Shown piece by piece: positions 51,168-62,418 of a DNA stretch of 64,000 bases. Source of the DNA: Paenibacillus sp. JNUCC-31 (GTDB taxonomy: Bacteria > Bacillota > Bacilli > Paenibacillales > Paenibacillaceae); contig NZ_CP062165.1 of the NCBI RefSeq assembly GCF_014844075.1, positions 992,001 through 1,056,000 on the forward strand, read 5' to 3'. A program made the translations under genes and the position numbers. Each line of letters begins with the position of its first letter. Position 1 is the stretch's first letter. Under the pieces are notes generated by a model, which searched no databases, was not told the DNA's origin, and was given only the letters and a program-made list of their open reading frames with translations.

Positions 51168-54100
51168 TTATTTTACAAGGGCCGGCATAGCCTCAGAGGA
51201 GAAATTGATCGTTTGCAGCATGATCAACAGGGCACGGATCGTATCCAGTGAAGTCATACATACAATGCCATTCTCTACTGCCTCACGACGAATACGGAAT
51301 CCGTCACGCTGCGGGGTTTTACCTTTGGTGAGTGTATTGAACACAAAGTTTGCTTCGCCGCTGCGAATCATATCGAGAATGTTCGGCGAACCTTCACTTA
51401 ATTTGTTCACCGTCGTCACCGGAATGTTCGCTGCTTCAAGCGCAGTCGCCGTGCCTCCGGTAGCCATGATTTTGTATCCCAGTCTGTAGAAACCTGCAAG
51501 CAGGGGAACCGCTTCTTCTTTGTCTTTATCTGCTACCGTTACCACGATTGCTCCAGTGGCTGGAATCTTCATGCCTGCACCGATGAGACCTTTGAACAAC
51601 GCTTTGGCGTAGTTCGGGTCACGCCCCATAACCTCACCTGTGGATTTCATCTCAGGTCCAAGCGTTGGTTCCACACGACGCAGCTTCGCGAAGGAGAAGA
51701 CTGGAACTTTTACAGACACATGATCCGACTCGGGCCACAAACCATCGACATAACCGAGGTCTTTCAGCTTCACGCCCAGAATGGCTTGTGTTGCCAGGTT
51801 AGCCATCGGAATGTTGGTTACTTTGCTCAGGAAAGGTACGGTACGGGATGAACGCGGGTTCACCTCGATGATGTACACTTGGCCATCATGGATAACAAAC
51901 TGGATGTTAACCAAACCGATCGTCTTCAGTTCTTTTGCAATCTTGATTGTAATCTCTACAATTTTCTCTTTCAGATCCTGGGACAGGTGCTGTGGCGGAT
52001 ACACCGCGATGGAGTCACCGGAGTGAACCCCTGCGCGCTCGATATGCTCCATAATACCCGGGATCAATACCGTTTCACCATCACAGATCGCGTCAACCTC
52101 AACCTCTTTACCCATCATGTAGCGGTCGATCAGGACCGGATGCTCCGGATTGATTTTAACGGCCTGCTCCATATATGTCAGTAATTCAGCATCGGAGTAA
52201 ACAATCTCCATTGCACGACCGCCGAGTACATAAGAAGGACGAACCAGTACCGGGTAGCCCAGACTTTGAGCCGTTTCAACCGCATCATCTACCGAGATGA
52301 CTGTTTTACCTTTTGGTTGTGCAATTTCCAGACGGGAGAGCAAACGCTCGAACTTCTTGCGATCCTCCGCTTCATCAATGTTTGCCAGATCGGTTCCGAG
52401 TATCGTTACACCAGCGGCACGCAGAGGTGCTGCCAGGTTGATTGCCGTTTGGCCACCAAACTGTACGATAACACCTACAGGCTGTTCCTGTTCGATAACG
52501 TTCATGACATCTTCGAAGAACAGGGGTTCAAAGTACAGGCGATCGGATGTATTAAAGTCCGTAGACACCGTCTCCGGGTTGTTATTAATGATTACCGCTT
52601 CATAGCCTGCTTTTTGCAGAGCCCATACGGCGTGTACTGTCGAGTAGTCAAACTCAATCCCTTGACCGATCCGGATTGGACCCGAACCTAGTACAACGAC
52701 TTTTTTCTTGTCAGAAGGGATGACTTCATTCTCCGTTTCGTACGTCGAGTAATAGTATGGCGTTGTTGCTTCAAATTCAGCTGCACACGTATCTACCATT
52801 TTGTAAACTGGGCGAAGGTTCTCTTCTTCACGACGTGCTCTGACTTCAGCTTCTTTCGTCAACGTACCTCCTGGTTGACCTTGAGCACGCAGCTCAGCGA
52901 TGGCACGGTCAGTGAATCCAAGGCGTTTGGCTTGATATAGTGTCTCGGAGGACAGTTCCGATTCCTCACGAATGCGATCTTCGAATGCGATCAGACCTTC
53001 GAGCTTATCCAGGAACCACCAGTCAATTTTCGTCAGATCTTGAAGCTGTTGCAAGGTATACCCTCTGCGGAAGGCTTCAGCGATCAGGAAGATACGCTCA
53101 TCATCGGCTTTGACCAGACGCTCGTTCAGCGTTGCTTCATCAAGTGTTTCGGCATCTTTCAGATACAGACGGTGTACACCGATTTCCAGGGAACGCACGG
53201 CTTTGTGAATCGACTCTTCGAATGTCCGGCCAATCGCCATAACTTCGCCTGTTGCTTTCATCTGTGTACCCAGTTTGCGGTTCGCCGAAATAAACTTGTC
53301 GAACGGCCAGCGTGGGATTTTGCTCACGATATAATCCAGTGTTGGCTCAAAGCATGCATACGTTTGGCCCGTTACCGGATTCACGATTTCGTCCAGTGTA
53401 TAACCCATGGCAATTTTGGCAGCCATCTTGGCAATCGGATATCCCGTTGCTTTAGAAGCTAGTGCCGAAGAACGGCTTACCCGTGGGTTCACTTCGATAA
53501 CATAGTATTGGAAGCTGTGCGGATCAAGCGCAAACTGTACGTTACATCCACCTTCGATGTTGAGGGCGCGGATAATTTTCAGGGAAGCCGACCGCAGCAT
53601 TTGATATTCACGGTCAGACAGTGTCTGGCTTGGTGCTACAACGATACTGTCTCCTGTATGAACACCTACCGGGTCAAAGTTTTCCATGTTGCAGACCACG
53701 ATGCAGTTATCGTTTTTATCCCGCATAACCTCATACTCGACTTCTTTCATGCCTGCAATGCTTTTCTCGACCAGACATTGGCCGATCGGGCTATAACGAA
53801 TGCCCGCTACAACTGTCTCACGCAGTTCTTCTTCGTTGGCACAGATCCCGCCGCCTGTTCCGCCAAGCGTATAGGCTGGACGGACGATGATTGGATAACC
53901 GATCTCATTTGCAAACTCAAGAGATTCTTCAAGTGTTGTCACGATAACACTCTCAGGTACAGGCTGTTCCAGTTCACGCATCAGATCACGGAACAAGTCA
54001 CGATCTTCCGCTTTTTCAATGGAGGTGAGCTGTGTTCCAAGCAATTTGACATTCTCACGTTCAAGGACGCCTGCACGTGCCAGTTCCACGGCCATGTTCA

Positions 54101-54386
54101 GACCCGTTTGGCCGCCAAGGGTTGGAAGCAAACCGTCTGGACGTTCCTGACGAATAATTTGCGTTACAAAATCCAGTGTAATGGGCTCAATGTATACTTT
54201 GTCAGCCATGTTCGTATCCGTCATAATTGTAGCCGGGTTGCTGTTGATGAGTACAACTTCCACGCCTTCTTCTTTCAGTGCCTGGCATGCTTGTGTACCG
54301 GCATAGTCGAACTCGGCCGCTTGACCGATGACGATTGGACCTGAACCAATCACCAGGATTTTTTTGAGATCTTTGTTAATCGGCAT
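51168..54386 (-). CDS. carB: Carbamoyl-phosphate synthase, large subunit
   Basis: 1072 residues, full length. Two ATP-grasp halves ([20 protein letters not shown] at the N-terminus and [20 protein letters not shown] near 565), each with [24 protein letters not shown] loops, a linker with HxxD and oligomerisation, and a C-terminal MGS-type allosteric domain ([17 protein letters not shown]). It makes carbamoyl phosphate from glutamine-derived ammonia. Begins one nt after the carA stop. Confidence 0.98.
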   Translation of the reverse strand: MPINKDLKKILVIGSGPIVIGQAAEFDYAGTQACQALKEEGVEVVLINSNPATIMTDTNMADKVYIEPITLDFVTQIIRQERPDGLLPTLGGQTGLNMAVELARAGVLERENVKLLGTQLTSIEKAEDRDLFRDLMRELEQPVPESVIVTTLEESLEFANEIGYPIIVRPAYTLGGTGGGICANEEELRETVVAGIRYSPIGQCLVEKSIAGMKEVEYEVMRDKNDNCIVVCNMENFDPVGVHTGDSIVVAPSQTLSDREYQMLRSASLKIIRALNIEGGCNVQFALDPHSFQYYVIEVNPRVSRSSALASKATGYPIAKMAAKIAMGYTLDEIVNPVTGQTYACFEPTLDYIVSKIPRWPFDKFISANRKLGTQMKATGEVMAIGRTFEESIHKAVRSLEIGVHRLYLKDAETLDEATLNERLVKADDERIFLIAEAFRRGYTLQQLQDLTKIDWWFLDKLEGLIAFEDRIREESELSSETLYQAKRLGFTDRAIAELRAQGQPGGTLTKEAEVRARREEENLRPVYKMVDTCAAEFEATTPYYYSTYETENEVIPSDKKKVVVLGSGPIRIGQGIEFDYSTVHAVWALQKAGYEAVIINNNPETVSTDFNTSDRLYFEPLFFEDVMNVIEQEQPVGVIVQFGGQTAINLAAPLRAAGVTILGTDLANIDEAEDRKKFERLLSRLEIAQPKGKTVISVDDAVETAQSLGYPVLVRPSYVLGGRAMEIVYSDAELLTYMEQAVKINPEHPVLIDRYMMGKEVEVDAICDGETVLIPGIMEHIERAGVHSGDSIAVYPPQHLSQDLKEKIVEITIKIAKELKTIGLVNIQFVIHDGQVYIIEVNPRSSRTVPFLSKVTNIPMANLATQAILGVKLKDLGYVDGLWPESDHVSVKVPVFSFAKLRRVEPTLGPEMKSTGEVMGRDPNYAKALFKGLIGAGMKIPATGAIVVTVADKDKEEAVPLLAGFYRLGYKIMATGGTATALEAANIPVTTVNKLSEGSPNILDMIRSGEANFVFNTLTKGKTPQRDGFRIRREAVENGIVCMTSLDTIRALLIMLQTINFSSEAMPALVK

Positions 54387-54387
54387 G

Positions 54388-55530
54388 TTATTGTGCTCCT
54401 TTCACTGCGGCTGCCAATACGGCTTGACGCGCCTGTTGCGGGTGAGTGATCTTGTGCTCCCGAATCATCTCGATGAAGCGATCAAACAGATAGCTGTTAT
54501 CATATGGTCCTGGCGCTGCTTCCGGGTGATACTGTACGGAAAACGCCGGGAAAGTTTTATGTTTCAGACCTTCGATGGTCTTATCGTTATTGTTGATATG
54601 TGTCACTTCAAGCTCCGTATTTTTCACGGATTCTTCGTTTACGGTGTAACCGTGGTTCTGGGATGTGATGAAGCAACGTCCGCTCTCCAGTTCTTTAACC
54701 GGGTGGTTTCCGCCGCGGTGTCCAAATTTGAGTTTCTCTGTATCGGCACCTGCCGCAAGTGCGAACAGTTGGTGCCCCAGGCAGATTCCGAAGATCGGAT
54801 ATTCGCCGAGCAGTTCACTGATCATTTTAACGGCGTGAGGTACGTCTTTCGGATCCCCAGGGCCGTTGGACAGCTGGATGCCATCCGGGTTCATGCGACG
54901 AATTTCGTCCGCTGTTACATCATGTGGAACTACGACAACGTCACAGCCCCGTTTGCTGAGTTCACGCAAAATCCCTGTTTTTGCACCGTAGTCAACCAAT
55001 ACAATGCGTTCAGCCGTTCCCGGGCTGTTGTAAACATGTTGAGTAGAAGTCATAGGAACCTGGTTACGCAGCTCAGCGATGCTGGTGTCTCCCATCATCT
55101 CCAGCAACTCTTCCACAGGTTTCGATCCTGTTGTGAGAATTCCTTTCATTGTGCCGTGGTGACGAATCCGGCGAGTCAGCATGCGTGTATCAATCTCGCT
55201 GATGCCTACGATACCGTACTCCTTAAGCAAATTGTCTACGCTGTATTCCGCACGCCAGTTACTTGGTGTCGGCTCATGACGGCGTACCACAAAACCGTGT
55301 ACGAATGGACGGATCGACTCGAAGTCGTCACGCGTAATACCGTAGTTACCAATCAGTGGATACGTCATGGTTACGATTTGACCGCAATAAGAAGGATCCG
55401 AAAGCACCTCTTGATAGCCTGTAATTCCCGTATTAAAAACGACCTCACCTGTTGTTTCACCTTCAGCACCGAACGCTTTCCCGGTGAACAGTGTGCCGTC
55501 TTCCAACAATAATCTTGCCTGTGCCTGCAT
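54388..55530 (-). CDS. carA: Carbamoyl-phosphate synthase, small subunit (glutaminase)
   Basis: 380 residues. Class I glutamine amidotransferase: [15 protein letters not shown] with the nucleophilic Cys, [11 protein letters not shown], and [11 protein letters not shown] with His/Glu. It supplies ammonia through the tunnel to CarB. Downstream of pyrC by 408 nt that includes the 181-bp palindrome. Confidence 0.98.
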   Translation of the reverse strand: MQAQARLLLEDGTLFTGKAFGAEGETTGEVVFNTGITGYQEVLSDPSYCGQIVTMTYPLIGNYGITRDDFESIRPFVHGFVVRRHEPTPSNWRAEYSVDNLLKEYGIVGISEIDTRMLTRRIRHHGTMKGILTTGSKPVEELLEMMGDTSIAELRNQVPMTSTQHVYNSPGTAERIVLVDYGAKTGILRELSKRGCDVVVVPHDVTADEIRRMNPDGIQLSNGPGDPKDVPHAVKMISELLGEYPIFGICLGHQLFALAAGADTEKLKFGHRGGNHPVKELESGRCFITSQNHGYTVNEESVKNTELEVTHINNNDKTIEGLKHKTFPAFSVQYHPEAAPGPYDNSYLFDRFIEMIREHKITHPQQARQAVLAAAVKGAQ

Positions 55531-55573
55531 CCCATTTCACTCCTCTGTGTTTATCAACGTTGAATACTTTGAG

Positions 55574-55754
55574 TTGAACATGGGGGACGTTACGTTTGGT
55601 GCGGCTCCGTGGGCAGAAAACCCTTTGATCGCTGTTATCCCCGGATTACTTTGATCCCATTTTTCAAATGGTGTAATCCGGTGATAAAGGCGAACGCTTT
55701 GCTTCTTCGGGTTCTTTCTGCCCACTCCGCAGTTACGTTGGTGTCCATGTTCAA
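55574..55754. repeat. 181-bp near-symmetric palindrome between pyrC and carA
   Basis: Perfect 10-bp ends TTGAACATGG (55574-55583) and CCATGTTCAA (55745-55754) are exactly equidistant from a TTC centre (55663-55665). Inner paired blocks include TGGGCAGAAA, TTATC with CCGGATTAC, and CCATTT, with few mismatches. RNA from either strand folds into one long hairpin. No T run follows, so it is not a simple terminator; a MITE- or REP-like insertion or a processing signal is more likely. Confidence 0.8.
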
Positions 55755-55938
55755 AAGCATTATTCAACTTTTCTTTGTTTCGTATATTGAACTCTCGGCA
55801 TGATCTGCCTCGAGTTAGTTGAAAAGTGTTACTGGTGTAAAAATTAAATTTTAGAGTTATTAAATGCTGCTTGTTGTTTTTAATAAGTTAAAGATGTTGT
55901 AGAAGTTTAATGATTTAATGAGTTGCTATGGTACCTGT

Positions 55939-57243
55939 TTATTGCTGTACCGTGTTGTTCCACACGCTTTTGCCGTCCACCCATGTTTGTACCGGCCAGC
56001 CTTTCAGCTTCCAGCCTGTGAATGGCGTGTTTCTTCCTTTGGTAGCAAAAGCTGCCGGGTCAACCGCTTGTTCCTGGTTCAAGTCAATCATGGTAATGTC
56101 TGCAGGTGCTCCTTCTTCCAGCTTGCCAGTATCCAGTCGGAATACTCGTGCCGGATCAGCTGTCATTCGTTTGACGAGAAAATCCAGACTCCAAAGCCCT
56201 TTTTCCACAAACTTCGTGTATAGCAGCGGGAAAGCAGTTTCGAATCCGACGATGCCGAATGGTGCCAGCTCCATACCTTTTGCTTTCTCTTCTTCGCTAT
56301 GCGGCGCGTGATCGGTAACGATCATGTCCAGCGTTCCATCCAGCAAACCTTCGATACAAGCCTGCACATCACGTGGCGAACGAAGAGGCGGGTTCATCTT
56401 CCAGTTGGCATCCATGCCCGGGATATCTTCATCCGACAATACCAAGTGGTGCGGACATACCTCAGCAGTTACTTTAATGCCGATGGATTTTGCCAGGCGA
56501 ATCAGGCGAACCGATTGCTCCGTACTTACGTGGCAAACGTGGTAGTGTACTCCAGTTGCCTCTGCGAGCAGGATATCACGTCCTACGTGGATAGCCTCGG
56601 ATTCATTTGGAATACCTTTGATACCGTGACGCTTCGAAAACTCGCCTTCCGTCACATATCCGCCGACTACCAATGAATCATCTTCACAGTGAGCGATAAC
56701 TGGCATATCCATGCTTGCTGCGAGGCTCATGGCATCTTTCATCATCTGAGCGTTTTGTACGCCCACGCCATCATCCGTGAATCCAATTGCGCCTGCTTCT
56801 TTCAATGCGGCGAAATCCGTAAGTTCACGTCCAAGCTCGTTCTTCGTAATCGCTGCATAAGGCAGCACTTTAACCAGATCGGCTTCTTTGGCTTTATCCG
56901 AAACCAGCTTCACAACATCCGCGTTGTCTGTTACCGGTCTTGTGTTCGGCATGCAGGCGATCGTTGTAAAACCGCCTTGTGCTGCCGAACGGGCACCTGT
57001 CTCGATCGTCTCTTTATGCTCGAATCCAGGTTCACGCAGATGCACGTGCATATCAATCAACCCAGGAATAACCAGTTTGCCTGAAGCGTCGGTTACGCTA
57101 TGCGCTGATTGCTCTGCTTCCAGTACCGCTTCGTCTTCCACTCCAGCGATCTTTTGAATTTTTCCTTCATCTATAATGATCGTTTTCCGTTCAAGCTCCC
57201 CTTGTTGATTCAAGACGTTCGCGTTCTTTATAATCTGTAGCAT
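55939..57243 (-). CDS. pyrC: Dihydroorotase
   Basis: 434 residues. Zinc-binding H-x-H in DMHVHLREPGFEHKETIETG near 61-80, carbamylated-Lys and His ligands in the MPVIAHCEDDSL region near 180-191, and HYHVCHVSTEQSV, plus the DMIVTDHAPHSEEEK with catalytic D near 304. It cyclises carbamoyl aspartate. 126 nt after pyrB and 408 nt before carA. Confidence 0.97.
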   Translation of the reverse strand: MLQIIKNANVLNQQGELERKTIIIDEGKIQKIAGVEDEAVLEAEQSAHSVTDASGKLVIPGLIDMHVHLREPGFEHKETIETGARSAAQGGFTTIACMPNTRPVTDNADVVKLVSDKAKEADLVKVLPYAAITKNELGRELTDFAALKEAGAIGFTDDGVGVQNAQMMKDAMSLAASMDMPVIAHCEDDSLVVGGYVTEGEFSKRHGIKGIPNESEAIHVGRDILLAEATGVHYHVCHVSTEQSVRLIRLAKSIGIKVTAEVCPHHLVLSDEDIPGMDANWKMNPPLRSPRDVQACIEGLLDGTLDMIVTDHAPHSEEEKAKGMELAPFGIVGFETAFPLLYTKFVEKGLWSLDFLVKRMTADPARVFRLDTGKLEEGAPADITMIDLNQEQAVDPAAFATKGRNTPFTGWKLKGWPVQTWVDGKSVWNNTVQQ

Positions 57244-57369
57244 AATTGCCCTCCGCTTCGGTTCTGTCCGACTTGCCAGGCAAGCCGGATGATTTTCTTT
57301 ATCGTGTACTCTCTCATTGCTCTATAAGAACTTCCACCCCGTCAGCCTATGACCCACAGCCAGACCCTG

Positions 57370-58871
<1,502 letters not shown>

Positions 58872-58900
58872 TCAGATCATGGCCCCGTGACGAGGAGAAC

Positions 58901-58985
58901 AAAAAAGACTCCTTGCCGTGTTTATTGGCAAGGAGTCTCCGAACTTCAGACCGCTCTGAAGAAAGTATACTCTCGGGATGCATCG
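58901..58985 (-). promoter_or_regulatory. pyr attenuator: PyrR-site-like hairpin and terminator
   Basis: Terminator arms GACTCCTTGCC (58907-58917 side) and GGCAAGGAGTC (58927-58937 side) around a 9-nt loop, followed by six T. Upstream, ATGC/GTAT pairs around an ATCCCGAGA loop (about 58965-58985), close to the PyrR-binding consensus (U-C-C-N-G-N-G-A-G-G). Two alternative folds of the leader therefore exist. Confidence 0.75.
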
Positions 58986-59129
58986 CTTCATTTGCCGCAG
59001 CAAAAAAACGATGTATCGTTCACGTTACCTTGCCAGTCTCACGGGACTGATTTAAAGGTGCTATTCATGTCGTTCATATTGAAGGACCTCACAGGGTTCT
59101 ATACTCAATATGTCCGTTTGTCTTCATGA

Positions 59130-59158
59130 ATTATGACAGAAAGACAACCCTCTGTCAA
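59130..59158 (-). promoter_or_regulatory. pyr operon promoter
   Basis: Minus strand TTGACA (59153-59158), 17-nt spacer, CATAAT (59130-59135). Transcripts would have a leader of about 280 nt before pyrR that includes the attenuator. Confidence 0.75.
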
Positions 59159-59563
59159 CACCTCAACATCACAGGCGAAATTCCTCTACTGTATTCCCTT
59201 AGAATCAGCAGTTCGGCTGAAAAACATCCAAACACATCACATTTCATTCGTTATTCATAATTATACAATGTTTCTGCATATTTATCCATAGGCAATTGCG
59301 GAAAACCTTACGGCCAAAATAATCCTCTGACTGTATTAAACATTGAGACAGGGCCCTGCCCTCTTGGAATATGCAGTGTATCCTGTCATGAATGCCTTCA
59401 GTTTTGATGGCAGTTTAATATGTCGATACCTTCTAATTTAAAGTTCAACGTCCAGAAACACGGAATACATGAAGACTCTGCATTAGTACCCAGTAAAATG
59501 GGTAAAGTTTATAAACATGAAACCATTCATTTGATGCTGCCATAAAGCCGATATACATAAGGA
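59159..59563. other. Intergenic stretch between the divergent pyr and YhgE promoters
   Basis: No gene or clear structure is seen. Confidence 0.4.
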
Positions 59564-59592
59564 TTTACAAATATGCGACATAGAAATAAGAT
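59564..59592 (+). promoter_or_regulatory. Candidate promoter of the YhgE/Pip gene
   Basis: TTTACA (59564-59569), 17-nt spacer, TAAGAT (59587-59592), 34 nt before the start codon. Confidence 0.5.
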
Positions 59593-59626
59593 AGGACCTA
59601 CATTTATTTACATTTAGGAGGAAGTC

Positions 59627-62302
59627 ATGCGTCACATTTGGCAAGTTTACAAAACAGATTGGTTACATATTTTGAAGGTTCCCACAGGTATATTTCTAAT
59701 TGTGGCTATTATTTTACTGCCCGGGGTGTATGACTGGGTCAACGTGAAATCCGTTTGGGACCCATACAGCAACACCCAGGGGATCAAAATTGCGGTGACA
59801 ACCGAGGACAAGGGTGCAACTGTTGCAGGAACCGACGTTAATATTGGAGACGAACTGGTATCCAGCCTGAAACAGAACGAAAAGCTGGGATGGACTTTTG
59901 TGGACCAGGCTGAGGCTGGTCGGGGTGTGCAAACAGGAGAGTATTATGCAAGCCTGCTCATTCCCGGGGACTTTTCATCCAAAATAACAGGCATCGTTGA
60001 CGGGAAGCTGGAGCGGCCAGAAGTAATCTATACCGTTAACGAGAAGGTTAATGCCATTGCTCCAAAAATTACAGGCTCCGGTGTATCTGCGATAACAACA
60101 CAAATCAATGAAAATTTCACCGAAGCGGTCAGTGAGGCTGTTCTAACCAAGTTAAAGGAAGCCGGGGTTGAAATCAATGCCCAGCTTCCAACTCTGCGCA
60201 AAATGGAGAATGGCATTTTCACGCTGGAGAAAAATCTTCCGGCGATACAAGCCGCAGGACAAAAGGTATTAGAAGTGGAAAAGGCCATGCCTGGTATTGT
60301 AAAAGATGCACAAAAGATCGTCGAGATCGAAAAAAAACTGCCCGAAATCAATGAAGCCGCACAGTATGTGCTCAAGGTGCAGGAGTACTGGCCACAGATT
60401 AATGACGCAGCTTCCGAAGTGCTTGCTATTCAGGGACGGATTCCCGATATTCAAAAAGCCGTTAAACGTATTCGGGAAGTGGATGCAAACTTTGGTCAGG
60501 TATCAGGCGTCATCCAAATGGCCCTGGATAAAACCGACAAGGCTCTGTCAATCGTAACGGCCGCAGAGCAAGATCTGGACAACGTATCCCAAATCGCGGG
60601 CAACGGGATTGAACTAGCCGAGGGCTTAAATCAGTTTGTGGATTCAAGTGAAGAAGCGTTTCAGGCTATCGGCCCGGCGATCCGGCAAAACCTGCTGCTG
60701 GTGCAGCAAATCGCAAACGCTGCGGCAGACGTATTTGGGCAATTGCAAAATTCGGACCTTAGTAAACTGCCGACAGCAGAGGATCTGGACCGCATCGCTG
60801 CCCGCCTGGAGATTGCCGTGAAACTCGTTGATAGTATGGCGGAACTACTCAGCAAAATCGACAATTGGCTCCCAAGCCATCCACTGAGCGATAAAATTAC
60901 ACAACTGAACACCATTTCAGATAAATTACAGCTGCAAATCCGCCTGGCGGGAATCATCAGTGATGCAATGCGTCGCAATACAACACCGCCGGCAGACGTC
61001 ATCGCACAGTTAAATACTCTCTCCAAGGACATTAGCAGCGGTATTGGCAATATCCTGAACACCTACGAGAGCGAAATCTCCCCAGCACTTGCAGCTGGTG
61101 CGGATAAGCTGAGATCTATTCTCTCTACTTCAGCAGATACACTCCAGGGAGCAAGGGATCGAATTCCGGATATTGCGGACATTCTTGCATCAGCCAAAGA
61201 AGGGATTACGTTTGGGCAGACCGAGTTGACGAAGATCCAGAGCGAGCTGCCGCAAATCCAATCTAAGATCCACGAAATATCAGAGACACTCGCGAACAAA
61301 AGTGAAGGCTTTATCCAAGCTTTAAACGCAGTGTCTTCATTAATCCGCAACGATCTGCCCAAGCTGGGGACCAAACTGAACGAAGCGGCTGATTTTGTTC
61401 GTAATGATCTGCCTAATGCCGAGAAACAGATAGGCAAAGCATCCAACTTTGTGCAGAACCAGCTGCCGGAGGTCGAAAAAGGAGTCCATCGTGTGGCCGC
61501 GCTTGTACGTGATGACCTGCCCGCATTGGAGAGTGCCATCAGTAAGGCTGCGGACAAACTCAGGGAGGTTGAAAGCAATAACCAGTTTGCCGAACTTGCC
61601 AAGCTTTTGCGCGGCGACATCGAAGAAGAGAGTGCTTTCCTGGCGAGTCCCGTGCAAATCAAGGAACAGCAGCTTTACCCGATTCCGAATTATGGATCGG
61701 CAATGTCACCATTTTATGGCGTGTTATCTTTGTGGGTCGGTTCAACGCTGTTGATCTCCCTGCTTCGCGCCGAAGCTGAGAACCCCGAAGGCAAATTCCG
61801 GGGATACGAGTTGTATCTCGGACGTCTTGCTACTTTTCTGACCATTGGATTGCTGCAAGCGGTATGTGTAACCCTGGGGGACATCTTAATCCTCGGAACC
61901 TATGTCGCAGATAAACTGTGGTTTGTCCTGTTTGCCATGCTGGTGAGTGCCGTATTTGTCACTATAACGTACACCCTGCTATCCGTTTTTGGGAATATCG
62001 GAAAAGGGATCGCGATCATCTTCATGGTGTTCCAGTTCTCCAGCTCCGGTGGTACGTTTCCGATCAGCATGACATCACCTTTTTTCCAGGCATTGAATCC
62101 GTTCATGCCCTTCACGTATGCGATCAGTCTGCTGCGTGAGTCGGTCGGCGGCATCTTGTGGGCTACTGCCCTCAAGGATATTTTGTGGTTATGCATGTTC
62201 ATCGCGCTGAGTCTCATCGTTGCTCTCGCTTTGAAACGTCCACTAAGCCGTCTCACCCAACGTTCAGCCGAGAATGCCAAGAAGACCAAAATTATTGCTT
62301 AA
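59627..62302 (+). CDS. YhgE/Pip-domain membrane protein (phage-infection-protein-like)
   Basis: 891 residues; TAGGAGGAAG is a strong ribosome site. N-terminal span IFLIVAIILLPGVYDW near 22-37, a YhgE/Pip_N domain (YASLLIPGDFSSKITGIVDG near 107-126), then a very long helical region (about 170-690), and six C-terminal spans including FGNIGKGIAIIFMVFQFSSS and GGTFPISMTSPFFQALNPFM. The layout equals YhgE/Pip and the EsaA-like group; Pip in Lactococcus is a phage receptor. The helical stalk has repeated LP-x-I and NDLP units of about 20 residues. Transport partner unknown. Confidence 0.9.
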   Translation: MRHIWQVYKTDWLHILKVPTGIFLIVAIILLPGVYDWVNVKSVWDPYSNTQGIKIAVTTEDKGATVAGTDVNIGDELVSSLKQNEKLGWTFVDQAEAGRGVQTGEYYASLLIPGDFSSKITGIVDGKLERPEVIYTVNEKVNAIAPKITGSGVSAITTQINENFTEAVSEAVLTKLKEAGVEINAQLPTLRKMENGIFTLEKNLPAIQAAGQKVLEVEKAMPGIVKDAQKIVEIEKKLPEINEAAQYVLKVQEYWPQINDAASEVLAIQGRIPDIQKAVKRIREVDANFGQVSGVIQMALDKTDKALSIVTAAEQDLDNVSQIAGNGIELAEGLNQFVDSSEEAFQAIGPAIRQNLLLVQQIANAAADVFGQLQNSDLSKLPTAEDLDRIAARLEIAVKLVDSMAELLSKIDNWLPSHPLSDKITQLNTISDKLQLQIRLAGIISDAMRRNTTPPADVIAQLNTLSKDISSGIGNILNTYESEISPALAAGADKLRSILSTSADTLQGARDRIPDIADILASAKEGITFGQTELTKIQSELPQIQSKIHEISETLANKSEGFIQALNAVSSLIRNDLPKLGTKLNEAADFVRNDLPNAEKQIGKASNFVQNQLPEVEKGVHRVAALVRDDLPALESAISKAADKLREVESNNQFAELAKLLRGDIEEESAFLASPVQIKEQQLYPIPNYGSAMSPFYGVLSLWVGSTLLISLLRAEAENPEGKFRGYELYLGRLATFLTIGLLQAVCVTLGDILILGTYVADKLWFVLFAMLVSAVFVTITYTLLSVFGNIGKGIAIIFMVFQFSSSGGTFPISMTSPFFQALNPFMPFTYAISLLRESVGGILWATALKDILWLCMFIALSLIVALALKRPLSRLTQRSAENAKKTKIIA

Positions 62303-62350
62303 CCCGTTCAAGCGATCCTCTGCATCATGAACGAAGGAATCACGCTAAAC

Positions 62351-62391
62351 AAGACAAGGCCATCGGACTGTAGATCCAATGGCCTTGTCTT
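62351..62391. terminator. Bidirectional terminator
   Basis: AAGACAAGGCCAT/ATGGCCTTGTCTT arms with a 15-nt loop; TGTTGT follows on the plus side and a short A/T run on the minus side. Confidence 0.7.
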
Positions 62392-62418
62392 GTTGTATAG
62401 GTTTATTAAAATTTCTGA

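Noticed and set aside
53508..55512. Long forward frames opposite carB and carA
   Set aside because: Antisense shadows of highly conserved genes; rich in Cys, His and Phe and without start signals.
55537..55767. 76-codon minus-strand frame through the pyrC-carA gap
   Set aside because: Explained by the 181-bp palindrome; no ribosome site.
59627..62302. Type VII secretion locus around the YhgE/Pip gene
   Set aside because: No WXG100, EssC-type ATPase or other secretion genes beside it.
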